DNA from: an uncultured Pseudomonadales bacterium
Lineage (GTDB): Bacteria; Pseudomonadota; Gammaproteobacteria; Pseudomonadales; Cellvibrionaceae
Assembly (NCBI GenBank): GCA_947487765.1
Contig: CANKXO010000001.1
Coordinates: 558,001-622,000 of the forward strand
Direction: 5' to 3'
Length of the DNA stretch: 64,000 bases
This document shows positions 16,475 to 24,650 of this stretch, one piece after another. The first letter of the stretch is position 1. Each line of letters starts with the position of its first letter. A program made the translations under genes and the position numbers. The notes below the pieces were generated by a model. That model ran no database searches, was not told where the DNA came from, and saw nothing but the letters and a program-made list of their open reading frames with translations.

Positions 16475-18106
16475 CTATATGTTTTTATACTGATTTTCCA
16501 TTCCGATGATATCATCATAATTGTCTTCATTTGGCGTGTCGGTCATTTCATCTGAGTAATCCAGTCTTGCTTTAGCGGTTGGCAGGTTAACTAAGAATTT
16601 GACGCCATTGATATCCAGTGGTGTAAAGGTAATTGATGATGACCGTATACGCTTGGTAATGTTGATTGCCCATTTAGGGGTTGTGGGGTTTTGTGAGTCT
16701 AATAGTATACCGCTGTCTTCATCGCAATCATCAAAAGAATAAGTTTTATTTTCCTGCTTGGAAAATACTTCAATATTCTTAATGTTGTCAGATATTTTCC
16801 ATTCAACATTTTTTCGTAGCTCTTCAGATTCTGGCGTGATAATCATTGGTTGGTTACCAACCAGAGTGGTTTCAATAATTTCAGTAATTGTTTCAGCGTT
16901 GTCTAATTCAATACGTAGAGAGTAGGTATCGATATGATTGCTAATATTGACGAAGTTTATATCGCCTTCGTAACCTTGAACAATGCTATTAACAAAATAT
17001 AAACCTAAGCCTTTGCCATGATTCTCTTTTTTACGCCGCGTTGAATAGCCTAATTGGAATATCCTTTCCTTATCTTCCTCTTTGATGGTTTGCCCGCGAT
17101 TATAGACGGTGAGGTGCATATCGTTATCTTTACTCAATAGCTCGATAGCAATGGCGGCTTGATTTTTGGTGATATATTTTTTCTTTAGGTAAAACTGGGC
17201 GTTATTCACTAAGTTTTCTATTAATAACCTTAAGTGATTGCTATTGCCTAACATTTCGATATTGCAGTTGGCTTTTATATAAAAGCGGGTATCGTTATAA
17301 AAGAAATCCTGTGATGTGGTGTTTGAAGTATTATAAAACGCACTGAGTTCATCAGGGTTGTCGACAAGAGGCGATAGACAATCAATAAGCACTTGGTGTG
17401 CTAAAAATGTAGAGGTATACGGTGACGAATTGTCAACGCCTGATTCCCCTTGAAGTAAGGATTGGAAGTAGTGTTCTTCGCATTCACATAAATAGTTGCC
17501 AATATGTAAAGCGATGTTATCGGTTGTCGACAAGTCTAAAAGGTCCCATAAGTAGCGCATACTACTTAAAGCCTGGTGATACTGTGTTAATTCGGTGTTT
17601 TCCAGAGCTTGTGTAGGCGTAGGATGCCTGGATGATTTTTTGGAAGGATTGCTTTCGTAAGTCTCTATGGCGGATAAAAGGGCTGTTTGTACTTTATCAA
17701 AACAGATAACACCATTATGTCTTACTTCAGAGGCAATATTCTTAAAGTGTAAAAATTTCTCATCGTACTGAATGTATTCCAGTAAGCGATCGCTAATAAA
17801 AAGTTTAAGTTTGTCCGAGTGGCCACTATAAGTATGGGCCTTATTTTGTAACTGTTTTTTCGCTTTTAACAGTTCTTTAAGTGTATGGTCATAATTTTTT
17901 CGTTGCCGATGAAAACGCTTTACATCCCACAAAATAATAACGCAGACGAGAGTCAATAGGCCTATTTGATAGGAATGATTAAGTAATCGCTCAGGGATAT
18001 GATAAAAATTAACGAGGCTTGGGTTCGCAATAATTAAGAAGAGGCCCGCTAATAAAACAGCCAAGAGAACGCTCAACCATGGAAATGTAATTTTAATTGT
18101 TTTCAT
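16475..18106 (-). CDS. Membrane histidine kinase with atypical phosphoacceptor region
   Basis: 543 residues. Two membrane spans at about 8-28 and 48-62 enclose a very short periplasmic loop, so sensing is probably intramembrane or through partners. A coiled coil (65-95) leads to a helical region without the usual HExxxP box; His130 (EVRHNG) is the best phosphoacceptor guess. The ATPase domain has an N-box NLVNNA (298-303) and G2 box GKGLGLYFV (364-372), but the G1 Asp is replaced (YNRGQ, Asn336). An unusual C-terminal extension of about 140 residues follows, ending in an acidic tail. Its stop lies 240 bp from the Vps62-like gene. It starts 6 bp after the response regulator gene, so the two are co-transcribed. 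Confidence 0.82.
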   Translation of the reverse strand: MKTIKITFPWLSVLLAVLLAGLFLIIANPSLVNFYHIPERLLNHSYQIGLLTLVCVIILWDVKRFHRQRKNYDHTLKELLKAKKQLQNKAHTYSGHSDKLKLFISDRLLEYIQYDEKFLHFKNIASEVRHNGVICFDKVQTALLSAIETYESNPSKKSSRHPTPTQALENTELTQYHQALSSMRYLWDLLDLSTTDNIALHIGNYLCECEEHYFQSLLQGESGVDNSSPYTSTFLAHQVLIDCLSPLVDNPDELSAFYNTSNTTSQDFFYNDTRFYIKANCNIEMLGNSNHLRLLIENLVNNAQFYLKKKYITKNQAAIAIELLSKDNDMHLTVYNRGQTIKEEDKERIFQLGYSTRRKKENHGKGLGLYFVNSIVQGYEGDINFVNISNHIDTYSLRIELDNAETITEIIETTLVGNQPMIITPESEELRKNVEWKISDNIKNIEVFSKQENKTYSFDDCDEDSGILLDSQNPTTPKWAINITKRIRSSSITFTPLDINGVKFLVNLPTAKARLDYSDEMTDTPNEDNYDDIIGMENQYKNI

Positions 18107-18112
18107 AAGGTA

Positions 18113-18916
18113 TTATTTCCAACAGTAAGCGCCTAGGTCTCCAAATGTCACAATGCCTTCACCTGATTTGCAGCGCTCTATAAAGCTGCCTTGCCCACCC
18201 TCGGCCATATCAAAAGAATGCCTCAGTGTTTTGATATGTTGGCGATAGTTTGCATAAGAAAATTTATCGGGGTCAGCCTGGAGATAATCAGCAATCTGGC
18301 CAGTACTGACAGGGCGTGGCGAACATTTAACGAGTTGATAAAGAATTTTGCGTGGCATGGGTGCCAGTGGCCGACGAGGATTGGCTGGGTTCATGAGCTT
18401 TTTATCCTGCCAATACACTTCCCAAGTAGTAAGGTCAATTAACAAGTTACCTGTAGACAGAACATCTTCCCTTTTTTGCTGATGTTGACTGTTTTGCCGC
18501 AGAATAGCCTTGATACGCCAGCACAGTACTTCTTCGATATTGTGTTGGTGTTTGGCAATAAAGTCCTGTGCATACATTTCTTCTAGTGCTGTTTTTTCAG
18601 TTTGTGTGCCACTGTGTTCTGACAGATAAATAATGGGTAACTTAGGCCATTTAGCTAATAAGGCTCTGGAGACAGAAAAGCCAGCACCGGAGTTGCCATT
18701 CATATGGGCATCGAGAATAGCGATATCGGGTTTTTGTTCGTCAGGAGTGACAGTGATTTTCTGGCGCGCTGCATTGGCCAGTCGATAAGTAACAACAGTG
18801 TTCAGCTGAGTATCATGTTCATTACCTTGATGATCACCAAAATTAGTACTTTCCAAGACCGGTTTAAACCGGTCTATCCAGTGGCTTTGATCTTCGACCC
18901 AGAAAATAGTGGCCAT
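18113..18916 (-). CDS. Response regulator, REC plus winged-helix output
   Basis: 267 residues. The receiver domain (about 3-140) has the acidic pair in WVEDQ (Glu8, Asp9), the phosphoacceptor Asp69 in ILDAHMNG, and a conserved Lys122. A larger insert than usual (about 25-60) lies between helix 1 and strand 2. Residues ~175-267 form an OmpR-like winged helix, recognisable from the LIDLTTWEVYWQDKKL start, the PMPRKILYQLVKCSPRPVST segment, and the closing IVTFGDLGAYCW. It is encoded just upstream of the kinase and divergent from the membrane/VWA gene pair, so that pair is its most likely target (inference). Confidence 0.85.
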   Translation of the reverse strand: MATIFWVEDQSHWIDRFKPVLESTNFGDHQGNEHDTQLNTVVTYRLANAARQKITVTPDEQKPDIAILDAHMNGNSGAGFSVSRALLAKWPKLPIIYLSEHSGTQTEKTALEEMYAQDFIAKHQHNIEEVLCWRIKAILRQNSQHQQKREDVLSTGNLLIDLTTWEVYWQDKKLMNPANPRRPLAPMPRKILYQLVKCSPRPVSTGQIADYLQADPDKFSYANYRQHIKTLRHSFDMAEGGQGSFIERCKSGEGIVTFGDLGAYCWK

Positions 18917-19055
18917 ACCTCATATGCCCCAAATAATAAGAGATGATAGTGCTGAAACAGTCATTATAGAGTAATCATCGAAATCCTCCCTTGATACCTG
19001 TCGCGTTTTTAACTCACAGATTTTTCACCAGTACTTGATATAAATATACCGAAGC

Positions 19056-19072
19056 GCTGCTGTACAGGCAGC
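19056..19072. promoter_or_regulatory. Dyad before the membrane-protein/VWA operon
   Basis: GCTGC-N7-GCAGC (19056-19072), centred 43 bp before the ATG at 19107 and just after an AT-rich stretch (TATAAATATA, 19040-19049) that could hold a -10 box. It may be a regulator site or an early mRNA hairpin. Confidence 0.35.
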
Positions 19073-19106
19073 ATATAGTGAATTAACAACATTGAGGGTA
19101 AAGGCG

Positions 19107-20600
19107 ATGAATATCGATCTTTTAACACTGTGGTCAGAGCAGCCCGGGATTTCCTTGTTGGTCTGGCTGATTATTTTAATTGTCATTATGTACTGTGGGC
19201 GAAAGCAAGCCCATCAAGTACTGTATTCGACGGGCAGGGCGTTTTATAGCGTGATGCGTCTATTTTCAAAGGCACTGGGCAAGATGGAGCAACAGTTAAC
19301 TGAACGCAATCGCGATATTCTGTTAGCTGCTGGAGCCGATAATCTGGAACGAGCGATAGAGAGAGAGTTTGTACGGGTGAATACCGTTATTTCTCGCGAT
19401 CTAGGGGCTTACCCAGCCTTACATCGGCAAATAAGCGATGCGATCGATAAGATTGAAAAAGATTATCAGGAAGCAACCGATTCGCCACCGTTGCCACCGG
19501 CATGGTTAGACGCGGTAGAGAGCATAGCGGCTATTCCTAGGAGCGGAGACCCTGCTGTCTGTAAGATCCTTAAAAATATTCATAAAACTGTTGAATCTGC
19601 TTATCGAGAAACAGAAAAAGAATTCCAAAAAAATACATTAGAGCGCCATCGCTTACTCGGCGGTTTACAACCTATGTGGCGTTCAATGACGCAAACAATG
19701 AATAAGGTTAAAGGGAAAATTGATAATTTGGATGAGCGTTCTAAGCATATCGACCAGCATATGGATAATTACGAGAAAATGCGTGCTGGTGATCAAGACA
19801 TTATGCGAGTGTTGGCGGCTTCTTCGCTGACACAGTTTTTTATTTCTGGCCTTGTACTGATCGTTGCCATCTTAGGAGGATTAATTAACTTCCAGTTGAT
19901 CGCGATGCCTATGTCAGAAATGGTTGGTGGCACTAGCTATATTGGCAGTTTAAAAACATCAGACATTGCCGCTTTAGTAATTATCCTGATCGAAATAGCG
20001 ATGGGTCTATTTTTAATGGAGTCATTACGTATTACACGTTTATTTCCAATCATTGGGAGTATGGATGACACAATGCGCAAACGTATGTTGATTATTACCT
20101 TTGTCATATTAACTATTCTTGCCAGCATTGAAGCATCGTTAGCCTATATGCGCGATTTATTAGCTATGGATAGAGAAGCACTAAACCAGTCATTAGCGGG
20201 TGGAGCAACAGGCGTTGTCGAAGCACAGTTTCGTTGGATCCCTTCGATTGGACAAATGATTATGGGTTTTATTTTGCCATTCGCCTTAGCATTTGTGGCG
20301 ATACCGTTGGAATCATTTATTCATTCGACGCGTACAGTATTAGGAATGATTTTTGTAACAGTACTAAGAGTCATCGCTATTGTTGCGAGGTTATCAGGTA
20401 GCTTTATTAATCACCTGAGTAAGATGCTCGTTAGTGCATATGATTTGATAATCATGATTCCTTTGACGCTTGAAAAGTTAATTGTCTCACAGCAGAGCGC
20501 TTATAAGAAAAAACGAGAAGAGGATTTACTTTATCAACACGATAACGAGCCTTACAGGGTTGAAAAACTTTCAGGAAATGTAACTGAGGAGAAAGCATAA
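19107..20600 (+). CDS. Polytopic membrane protein with long coiled-coil domain
   Basis: 497 residues from ATG 19107, which has GAGGG 8 nt upstream; a TTG at 19092 is the other option. An N-terminal span (SLLVWLIILIVIMYCG) is followed by about 190 residues of charged, mainly helical and coiled-coil sequence, then at least four and perhaps six spans: FFISGLVLIVAILGGLINF, DIAALVIILIEIAMGLFLM, MLIITFVILTILASIEASL, QMIMGFILPFALAFVAI, and two more hydrophobic segments. I do not recognise the family. The layout loosely recalls MotA/ExbB-type or mechanosensory proteins, but no signature supports that. The last bases overlap the start of the VWA gene (TAATG), so the two products are translationally coupled and probably work together. 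Confidence 0.72.
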   Translation: MNIDLLTLWSEQPGISLLVWLIILIVIMYCGRKQAHQVLYSTGRAFYSVMRLFSKALGKMEQQLTERNRDILLAAGADNLERAIEREFVRVNTVISRDLGAYPALHRQISDAIDKIEKDYQEATDSPPLPPAWLDAVESIAAIPRSGDPAVCKILKNIHKTVESAYRETEKEFQKNTLERHRLLGGLQPMWRSMTQTMNKVKGKIDNLDERSKHIDQHMDNYEKMRAGDQDIMRVLAASSLTQFFISGLVLIVAILGGLINFQLIAMPMSEMVGGTSYIGSLKTSDIAALVIILIEIAMGLFLMESLRITRLFPIIGSMDDTMRKRMLIITFVILTILASIEASLAYMRDLLAMDREALNQSLAGGATGVVEAQFRWIPSIGQMIMGFILPFALAFVAIPLESFIHSTRTVLGMIFVTVLRVIAIVARLSGSFINHLSKMLVSAYDLIIMIPLTLEKLIVSQQSAYKKKREEDLLYQHDNEPYRVEKLSGNVTEEKA

Positions 20601-21286
20601 TGAAAAGTATTATTCATTTAATTATGGCAGCGCCCATTATTACCATAGCGCCCTTAATCTTTTTATTGATGTCACTGACTGGCTGCGGCGAGATTAAAAA
20701 CAATAACCGCGCCGTGTATTTATTGTTAGATACTTCAGGTACCTATAGTAAAGAGCTTAGTAAGGCCCAGTTAATTATGAACTACCTGTTAGCCACTTTA
20801 GACAGCGGCGATTCCATTGCAATTGCCCGTATCGATAGTGGTAGTTTCAGTGAGAAAGATATCATTGTAAAAGCAACTTTTGATCAGAGGCCAAGCACAG
20901 CAAATAGCCAAAAACGAAAATTTAAAGAAACGCTGGATGGGTTTGTGAAAACAATGTCTCGTGGTAGTAATCATACAGATATATCGGGGGGATTGTTGCA
21001 GGCAGCAGAATACCTTTATGAAACAGGGGCGGCAGAAAAACATGTATTGATTTTTTCTGACTTAGAAGAAGATCTTGTGAAAGGGCATATTCGAAAGTTT
21101 GATTTGCCCTTGGATGGTATCCATGTGTCAGCACTCAATGTGACGAAACTTCGTAGCGACAATGTTGACCCGCGAGACTATTTAAAGCGATTGGAGCAAT
21201 GGCAAAATCGAATTCAAGAAGGTGGTGGAGAATGGCGGGTGATTAACGATCTTGAAAGGCTGGATAACTTAATTGTTCAGCGTTAA
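20600..21286 (+). CDS. VWA-domain lipoprotein
   Basis: 228 residues. A hydrophobic signal ends in a lipobox SLTGC with lipidated Cys29. The remainder is a compact von Willebrand factor A domain with a complete MIDAS metal site: Asp44-x-Ser46-x-Thr48 in LLLDTSGTYS, Thr126 in NHTDISGG, and Asp154 in IFSDLEED. Such domains bind protein partners through a divalent cation. The residue after the lipidated Cys is Gly, not Asp, so outer-membrane sorting is possible. It overlaps the upstream membrane-protein gene by one base. Its partner is presumably that protein, on the periplasmic side (inference). Confidence 0.82.
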   Translation: MKSIIHLIMAAPIITIAPLIFLLMSLTGCGEIKNNNRAVYLLLDTSGTYSKELSKAQLIMNYLLATLDSGDSIAIARIDSGSFSEKDIIVKATFDQRPSTANSQKRKFKETLDGFVKTMSRGSNHTDISGGLLQAAEYLYETGAAEKHVLIFSDLEEDLVKGHIRKFDLPLDGIHVSALNVTKLRSDNVDPRDYLKRLEQWQNRIQEGGGEWRVINDLERLDNLIVQR

Positions 21287-21322
21287 TTAATTCAAAAAAT
21301 ATTTATGATTAACAGTAAAAAG

Positions 21323-21353
21323 CGGAGGCTGCTGGTGAATTAGTCAGCCTCCG
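21323..21353 (-). terminator. Intrinsic terminator for the minus-strand 76-residue gene
   Basis: Perfect 9-bp stem CGGAGGCTG (21323-21331) with CAGCCTCCG (21345-21353) and a 13-nt loop. Read on the minus strand it is followed by CTTTTT, so it ends transcripts coming from the minus-strand gene. On the plus strand no T-run follows. Confidence 0.65.
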
Positions 21354-21406
21354 TGCAAATGGAAGCATTACTATCTACTTAATAACTGCCATCAGTAGCA
21401 ATTATT

Positions 21407-21637
21407 TTAGCTGCGCCAGTAATTGTTGGCTACTGATACTGTTTGAAAATTAACGGCAACAACATGGGATGATGCAATTAAACTATCTGCATCTTTTTCG
21501 TAAACTGGGCGTAATTTTCCTCTGATTTCATCTGAGGGTTGCGTATATTTAACTCCCATTCTTGATAGTTTTATTGCAAGTTCATATCCTGCTTGAGGGG
21601 TTTCTGTCATTAAACTCGTTAACCATGGATCGCTCAT
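21407..21637 (-). CDS. Hypothetical protein, 76 residues
   Basis: A small soluble protein, MSDPWLTSLMTETPQAGYEL onward, with no recognised domain, signal peptide or span. ATG 21637 has GAGG 8 nt upstream; the preceding GTG (21640) is less well spaced. The segment GYELAIKLSRMGVKYTQPSDEI reads as an amphipathic helix followed by a loop. It ends in a good minus-strand terminator and begins 41 bp after the end of the peroxidase gene, so it may be the second gene of that operon and share its control. Confidence 0.55.
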   Translation of the reverse strand: MSDPWLTSLMTETPQAGYELAIKLSRMGVKYTQPSDEIRGKLRPVYEKDADSLIASSHVVAVNFQTVSVANNYWRS

Positions 21638-21677
21638 CACTTAGTCCTCGTATTATTTTTTTGTATGAATAAAAAAT

Positions 21678-22637
21678 TTACTTCGCATTCTTTTCTGTTA
21701 ATCGACGTCCTAGTGTAATGGCATAAGAGTCACGTCGAGCCTGTAGTAACGGATCTGCTGAGGGCTTAAAGCCAGATGATACAACTAAGGGGTCATAATT
21801 AATGGTGTCGCATTGACCGGCTTGTTCAGTGCTAATGGATGACACTTTAAGTGTCGCGGCAATAATTTGTTTATGTTCTCCTGTCCACTGAATGGCGGCG
21901 TTATCAATAGCGTCATCTTTGTTAGCAATAGTGACGACCATATCCCAGGAAATTTCGCCACTGTTTAGATTGTGTTGCATATTTTCATAGAAAAAATCTT
22001 GTTTAGGTTCTAAGACTATCGATTGTGTTTTAGAGGGTACAAAAGACCAACGGATAGCGGTCTCTTTGCCAGCATCATTCACTAAATAAAAGCTGTTAAT
22101 ACTATTGTAAGTCGAGCCTTCATAAGGCGTTAGGGTTTTACTTTTCTTTGATGTATGCGCTTTGAAACGTTGAAGGTCAGTATTTTTGTTCTTGAATGCT
22201 TTAACTGCTGACTTCCCTTGAGTTTTCGCAAGCATTAGTTCGGCAAAGGCTTCAGGTGTAGACACTGGAAAAAAATCTAAGGTATTCATCGACATAAGGT
22301 GCGTTGAGCCAGTTGATGATATGGATAAACCCATGCCATATTCTGCAGGTTTACTGTCAGCCGCTTTGTTGTTGCCTCCCTTATGTGACAGACGGCCTAT
22401 CACTTGTGACTCCCCTGTAAATATCGGGCTGATACTGTATTGTTTAATAGCTGCATTATTAGGTACCAGAGTGGCATCAAAACAAAACCCTTTTGTATGA
22501 TTACGTCGCTTACCCTTTGTTACTCCAAAAAGCTTCTCGAAGGAATTCACAGTATTGAGAGCTGTGTTGCCTGAACTGGCTGCAACCCCTTGAGTTGCAA
22601 GTAAAATCATACTCAAACTAACGGCTGTTTTAATCAT
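21678..22637 (-). CDS. Periplasmic catalase-related peroxidase (SrpA-like)
   Basis: 319 residues with a Sec signal (MIKTAVSLSMILLATQGVAA). The mature part is a small catalase fold: RRNHTKGFCFDATL carries the distal His followed by the KG-C motif usual in SrpA-like proteins, GRLSHKGGNN and the long FFPVSTPEAFAELM region follow, and RRDSYAITLGRR near the C-terminus supplies the proximal Tyr heme ligand. Full-length catalases are ~480 residues or more, so this is the minimal peroxidase-type form, expected to use organic hydroperoxides or H2O2 with an electron donor. AGAGGA precedes ATG 22637. It is divergent from an OhrR-type regulator with a perfect dyad 30 bp from its start. Confidence 0.87.
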   Translation of the reverse strand: MIKTAVSLSMILLATQGVAASSGNTALNTVNSFEKLFGVTKGKRRNHTKGFCFDATLVPNNAAIKQYSISPIFTGESQVIGRLSHKGGNNKAADSKPAEYGMGLSISSTGSTHLMSMNTLDFFPVSTPEAFAELMLAKTQGKSAVKAFKNKNTDLQRFKAHTSKKSKTLTPYEGSTYNSINSFYLVNDAGKETAIRWSFVPSKTQSIVLEPKQDFFYENMQHNLNSGEISWDMVVTIANKDDAIDNAAIQWTGEHKQIIAATLKVSSISTEQAGQCDTINYDPLVVSSGFKPSADPLLQARRDSYAITLGRRLTEKNAK

Positions 22638-22666
22638 TGCTACTTTCCTCTCTTATATTTGCCAAT

Positions 22667-22690
22667 GAATAATATGTAGACATATTATTC
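22667..22690. promoter_or_regulatory. Perfect 24-bp dyad, candidate OhrR operator
   Basis: GAATAATATG (22667-22676), TAGA, then CATATTATTC (22681-22690): perfect 10-bp arms. A second dyad, TGCAA-N6-TTGCA (22694-22709), follows at once. They lie between the divergent peroxidase and MarR/OhrR genes, 30 bp from the peroxidase start, where a repressor would block its promoter. Confidence 0.7.
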
Positions 22691-22775
22691 GTATGCAAAC
22701 TATATTGCAACTAAATGTTGAAAGTTTAATCATTAATAGGCAAAATTTATAACTCAGTTACTTTGGGAGTATTTC

Positions 22776-23204
22776 TTGTCAGCCACCAAATTAGTCGCCA
22801 AATTAGACAGTCAGCTGTGTTTTGCGCTTTATTCCGCCTCAAGCCATATGACCAGTATTTACCGGCCCTTGCTGGACCCTTTAGGTTTAACCTATACGCA
22901 ATTTGTCGTATTAATGGCATTGTGGGAAGACGATGGTGTATCGATTAGCCATCTGGCAGAAAAAGCTGGCTTAAGTAAAGCTACAATGACGCCGTTATTA
23001 AAGCGTCTTGAACAAAAGCAGTTGATTCAACGGCAGATGTTGAGTGACAACGAGCGCCAGAAAAACATTGTACTCACCGAAGAGGGGCGAAAACTGTCTT
23101 TGCAAAGCGCTGACATTACTGAAAAGGCATTTTGTGCCACGGGTTTATCGAAGCAACAAGCAGATGACATGATTGCATTGTGTAAGCTTATCACCACCAA
23201 ATAA
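22776..23204 (+). CDS. ohrR: OhrR-type MarR family regulator
   Basis: 142 residues. The start is TTG 22776, with GGGAG 6 nt upstream. LDSQLCFALYSASSHMTSIY contains the redox-sensing Cys (residue 15) characteristic of OhrR, followed by LDPLGLTYTQFVVLMALW, the winged helix (ISHLAEKAGLSKATMTPLLKRLEQKQLI) and RQKNIVLTEEG. Cysteines also occur in the C-terminal dimer helices (FCATGLSKQQADDMIALC), as expected for the two-Cys class that forms disulfides on oxidation. OhrR normally represses ohr; here no ohr gene is present and the divergent partner is the catalase-related peroxidase. A strong terminator follows. Confidence 0.9.
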   Translation: MSATKLVAKLDSQLCFALYSASSHMTSIYRPLLDPLGLTYTQFVVLMALWEDDGVSISHLAEKAGLSKATMTPLLKRLEQKQLIQRQMLSDNERQKNIVLTEEGRKLSLQSADITEKAFCATGLSKQQADDMIALCKLITTK

Positions 23205-23221
23205 ATTACTTAATTAACTAG

Positions 23222-23249
23222 AGCCCTCTCCTAATGCTAGGAGAGGGCT
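23222..23249 (+). terminator. Strong intrinsic terminator after ohrR
   Basis: Perfect 12-bp GC-rich stem AGCCCTCTCCTA (23222-23233) with TAGGAGAGGGCT (23238-23249), a 4-nt loop and TTCTTTCT following. Confidence 0.9.
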
Positions 23250-23286
23250 TTCTTTCTAATCGCTAAAATACATTGGAGCTAAGGCT

Positions 23287-23577
23287 ATGAGCGCCTATTT
23301 GATTGTAGATACCAAGATTAATGATGTTGATGCTTACGAAGAATATAAAAACCTGGCAAAGCCTATCGCTGAAAAATACGGAGGTGTATATCGAGTAAGA
23401 GGTGGAGCAATTGACCTCAGAGAAGACAGTCTTTGGACACCTACACGGATTGTCATTATTGAATTTCCCGATGTGAAAAGTGCTCAGGCCTTTGTTGACT
23501 CAGATGAATATGCTCCTGTTAAGCCTCTTCGCCTGAATAATGCTGAATGCACATTGTTTATAGTTGATGGTGGTTAG
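23287..23577 (+). CDS. DUF1330 protein (first copy)
   Basis: 96 residues of the dimeric ferredoxin-like DUF1330 fold. YLIVDTKINDVDAYEEYKNL, then GGVYRVRGG, RIVIIEFPDVKSAQAFVDS and the DEYAPVKPLR segment fit the family, which has no agreed biochemical role. GGAG and AAGG stand upstream of ATG 23287. It lies after the ohrR terminator and begins a short plus-strand series with the YceI lipoprotein and YnfA. A second, clearly different DUF1330 gene is at 29492. Confidence 0.85.
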   Translation: MSAYLIVDTKINDVDAYEEYKNLAKPIAEKYGGVYRVRGGAIDLREDSLWTPTRIVIIEFPDVKSAQAFVDSDEYAPVKPLRLNNAECTLFIVDGG

Positions 23578-23645
23578 CGTTATTTTGATAAACCAATACT
23601 TCGATACGCTGTCATAAGCTAGTTGAATTTAATGTGGGAGTACGT

Positions 23646-24272
23646 ATGAGGCAGATAAGCAGTTTATTTATTCGATCCCTGATTGTCGTATTAGTGGTAG
23701 GGCTGACGGCTTGTACATCATTGTTAACACCGGATGTAAAAACAGAGCTCTATGAGTTACGTTCGGGGAATTATCAGATCGACCCCTCTCATGCGAGGGT
23801 ACTTTTTAAAGTTAATCACCTTGGGCTGTCAACCTATGTTGGTCGCTTTAATAAGTTTGATGCAACACTGAGTTTCGACCCCGAAAATCTTTCTGCCAGT
23901 AGATTAGAAGCGATAGTTAAGACTACAAGTATCGATTTAAATGATGAATCGCTGGAAGATCGACTTCAAGGCTCTAGCTGGTTTAATACTGATACTTACC
24001 CTGAAGTTGTGTTTACCACGGTATCGGTTAGCCCTATTAATGAATCTCAGATGAAGTTTATTGGCAATCTCACTTTTTTAGGTGTGACTAAACCAATTGA
24101 GATGCTGGTGACTTTTCATGGTGGTGCTGACAATATACTCACTGGGAAATATACCATTGGTTTCTCTGCAACAGGGCAGTTAAAGCGTTCTGACTTTGGT
24201 ATGGATAGTTACATTGGCGTAGTTGGCGATGATGTATCTTTAGAAGTTTATGCCGAATTTTTACGACAGTGA
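23646..24272 (+). CDS. YceI family lipoprotein
   Basis: 208 residues from ATG 23646, which has GGGAG 5 nt upstream; the GTG at 23634 overlaps that site and is rejected. A signal peptide ends in the lipobox LTAC. The rest is a YceI lipocalin-like barrel: YQIDPSHARVLFKVNHLGLS, then LEDRLQGSSWFNTDTYPEVVF, GNLTFLGVTKPIEM and FSATGQLKRSDFGM. YceI proteins bind isoprenoid or other amphiphilic molecules in the periplasm; the ligand here is unknown. Most YceI proteins are soluble, so lipidation anchors this copy to a membrane. Confidence 0.88.
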   Translation: MRQISSLFIRSLIVVLVVGLTACTSLLTPDVKTELYELRSGNYQIDPSHARVLFKVNHLGLSTYVGRFNKFDATLSFDPENLSASRLEAIVKTTSIDLNDESLEDRLQGSSWFNTDTYPEVVFTTVSVSPINESQMKFIGNLTFLGVTKPIEMLVTFHGGADNILTGKYTIGFSATGQLKRSDFGMDSYIGVVGDDVSLEVYAEFLRQ

Positions 24273-24317
24273 TATTCTCTGGGTTTTATTATTCTTAATT
24301 GGTGAGTAATAACATGT

Positions 24318-24650
24318 ATGTTCGAATTTAAAACAATACTATTATTCTTTATCACCGCGGTCGCGGAGATTATCGGCTGTTATCTTCCTTATCTATGGTT
24401 AAAGCACGATAAAAGCATATGGCTATTAATTCCTGCAGCCATTAGCTTAGCCGTTTTTGCTTGGTTATTGTCATTGCATCCAGCTTCAGCTGGTCGAGTT
24501 TATGCTGCCTATGGTGGTGTCTATATTGGTGTTGCTATTTTATGGCTTTGGCTTGTTGAAGGTGTTACTCCAACAGTATGGGATTTGGTCGGTTCTCTAG
24601 TAGCCGGGATCGGAATGGCGATTATTATCTTTGCCCCAAGGCATGGGTAA
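24318..24650 (+). CDS. ynfA: YnfA/UPF0060 small membrane protein
   Basis: 110 residues with four membrane spans. [15 protein letters not shown] near the N-terminus, [19 protein letters not shown] in the middle and the C-terminal [14 protein letters not shown] are the family signatures. It is distantly related to small multidrug resistance transporters; its substrate is uncertain. It stands 45 bp after the YceI gene and may share its transcript. A long non-coding stretch follows. Confidence 0.92.
   Translation: MFEFKTILLFFITAVAEIIGCYLPYLWLKHDKSIWLLIPAAISLAVFAWLLSLHPASAGRVYAAYGGVYIGVAILWLWLVEGVTPTVWDLVGSLVAGIGMAIIIFAPRHG

Noticed and set aside
16475-18916. Assignment of the kinase-regulator pair to the proteobacterial dedicated sortase system
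   Set aside because: No sortase or sortase substrate is present, and the domain layout of the kinase does not fit.
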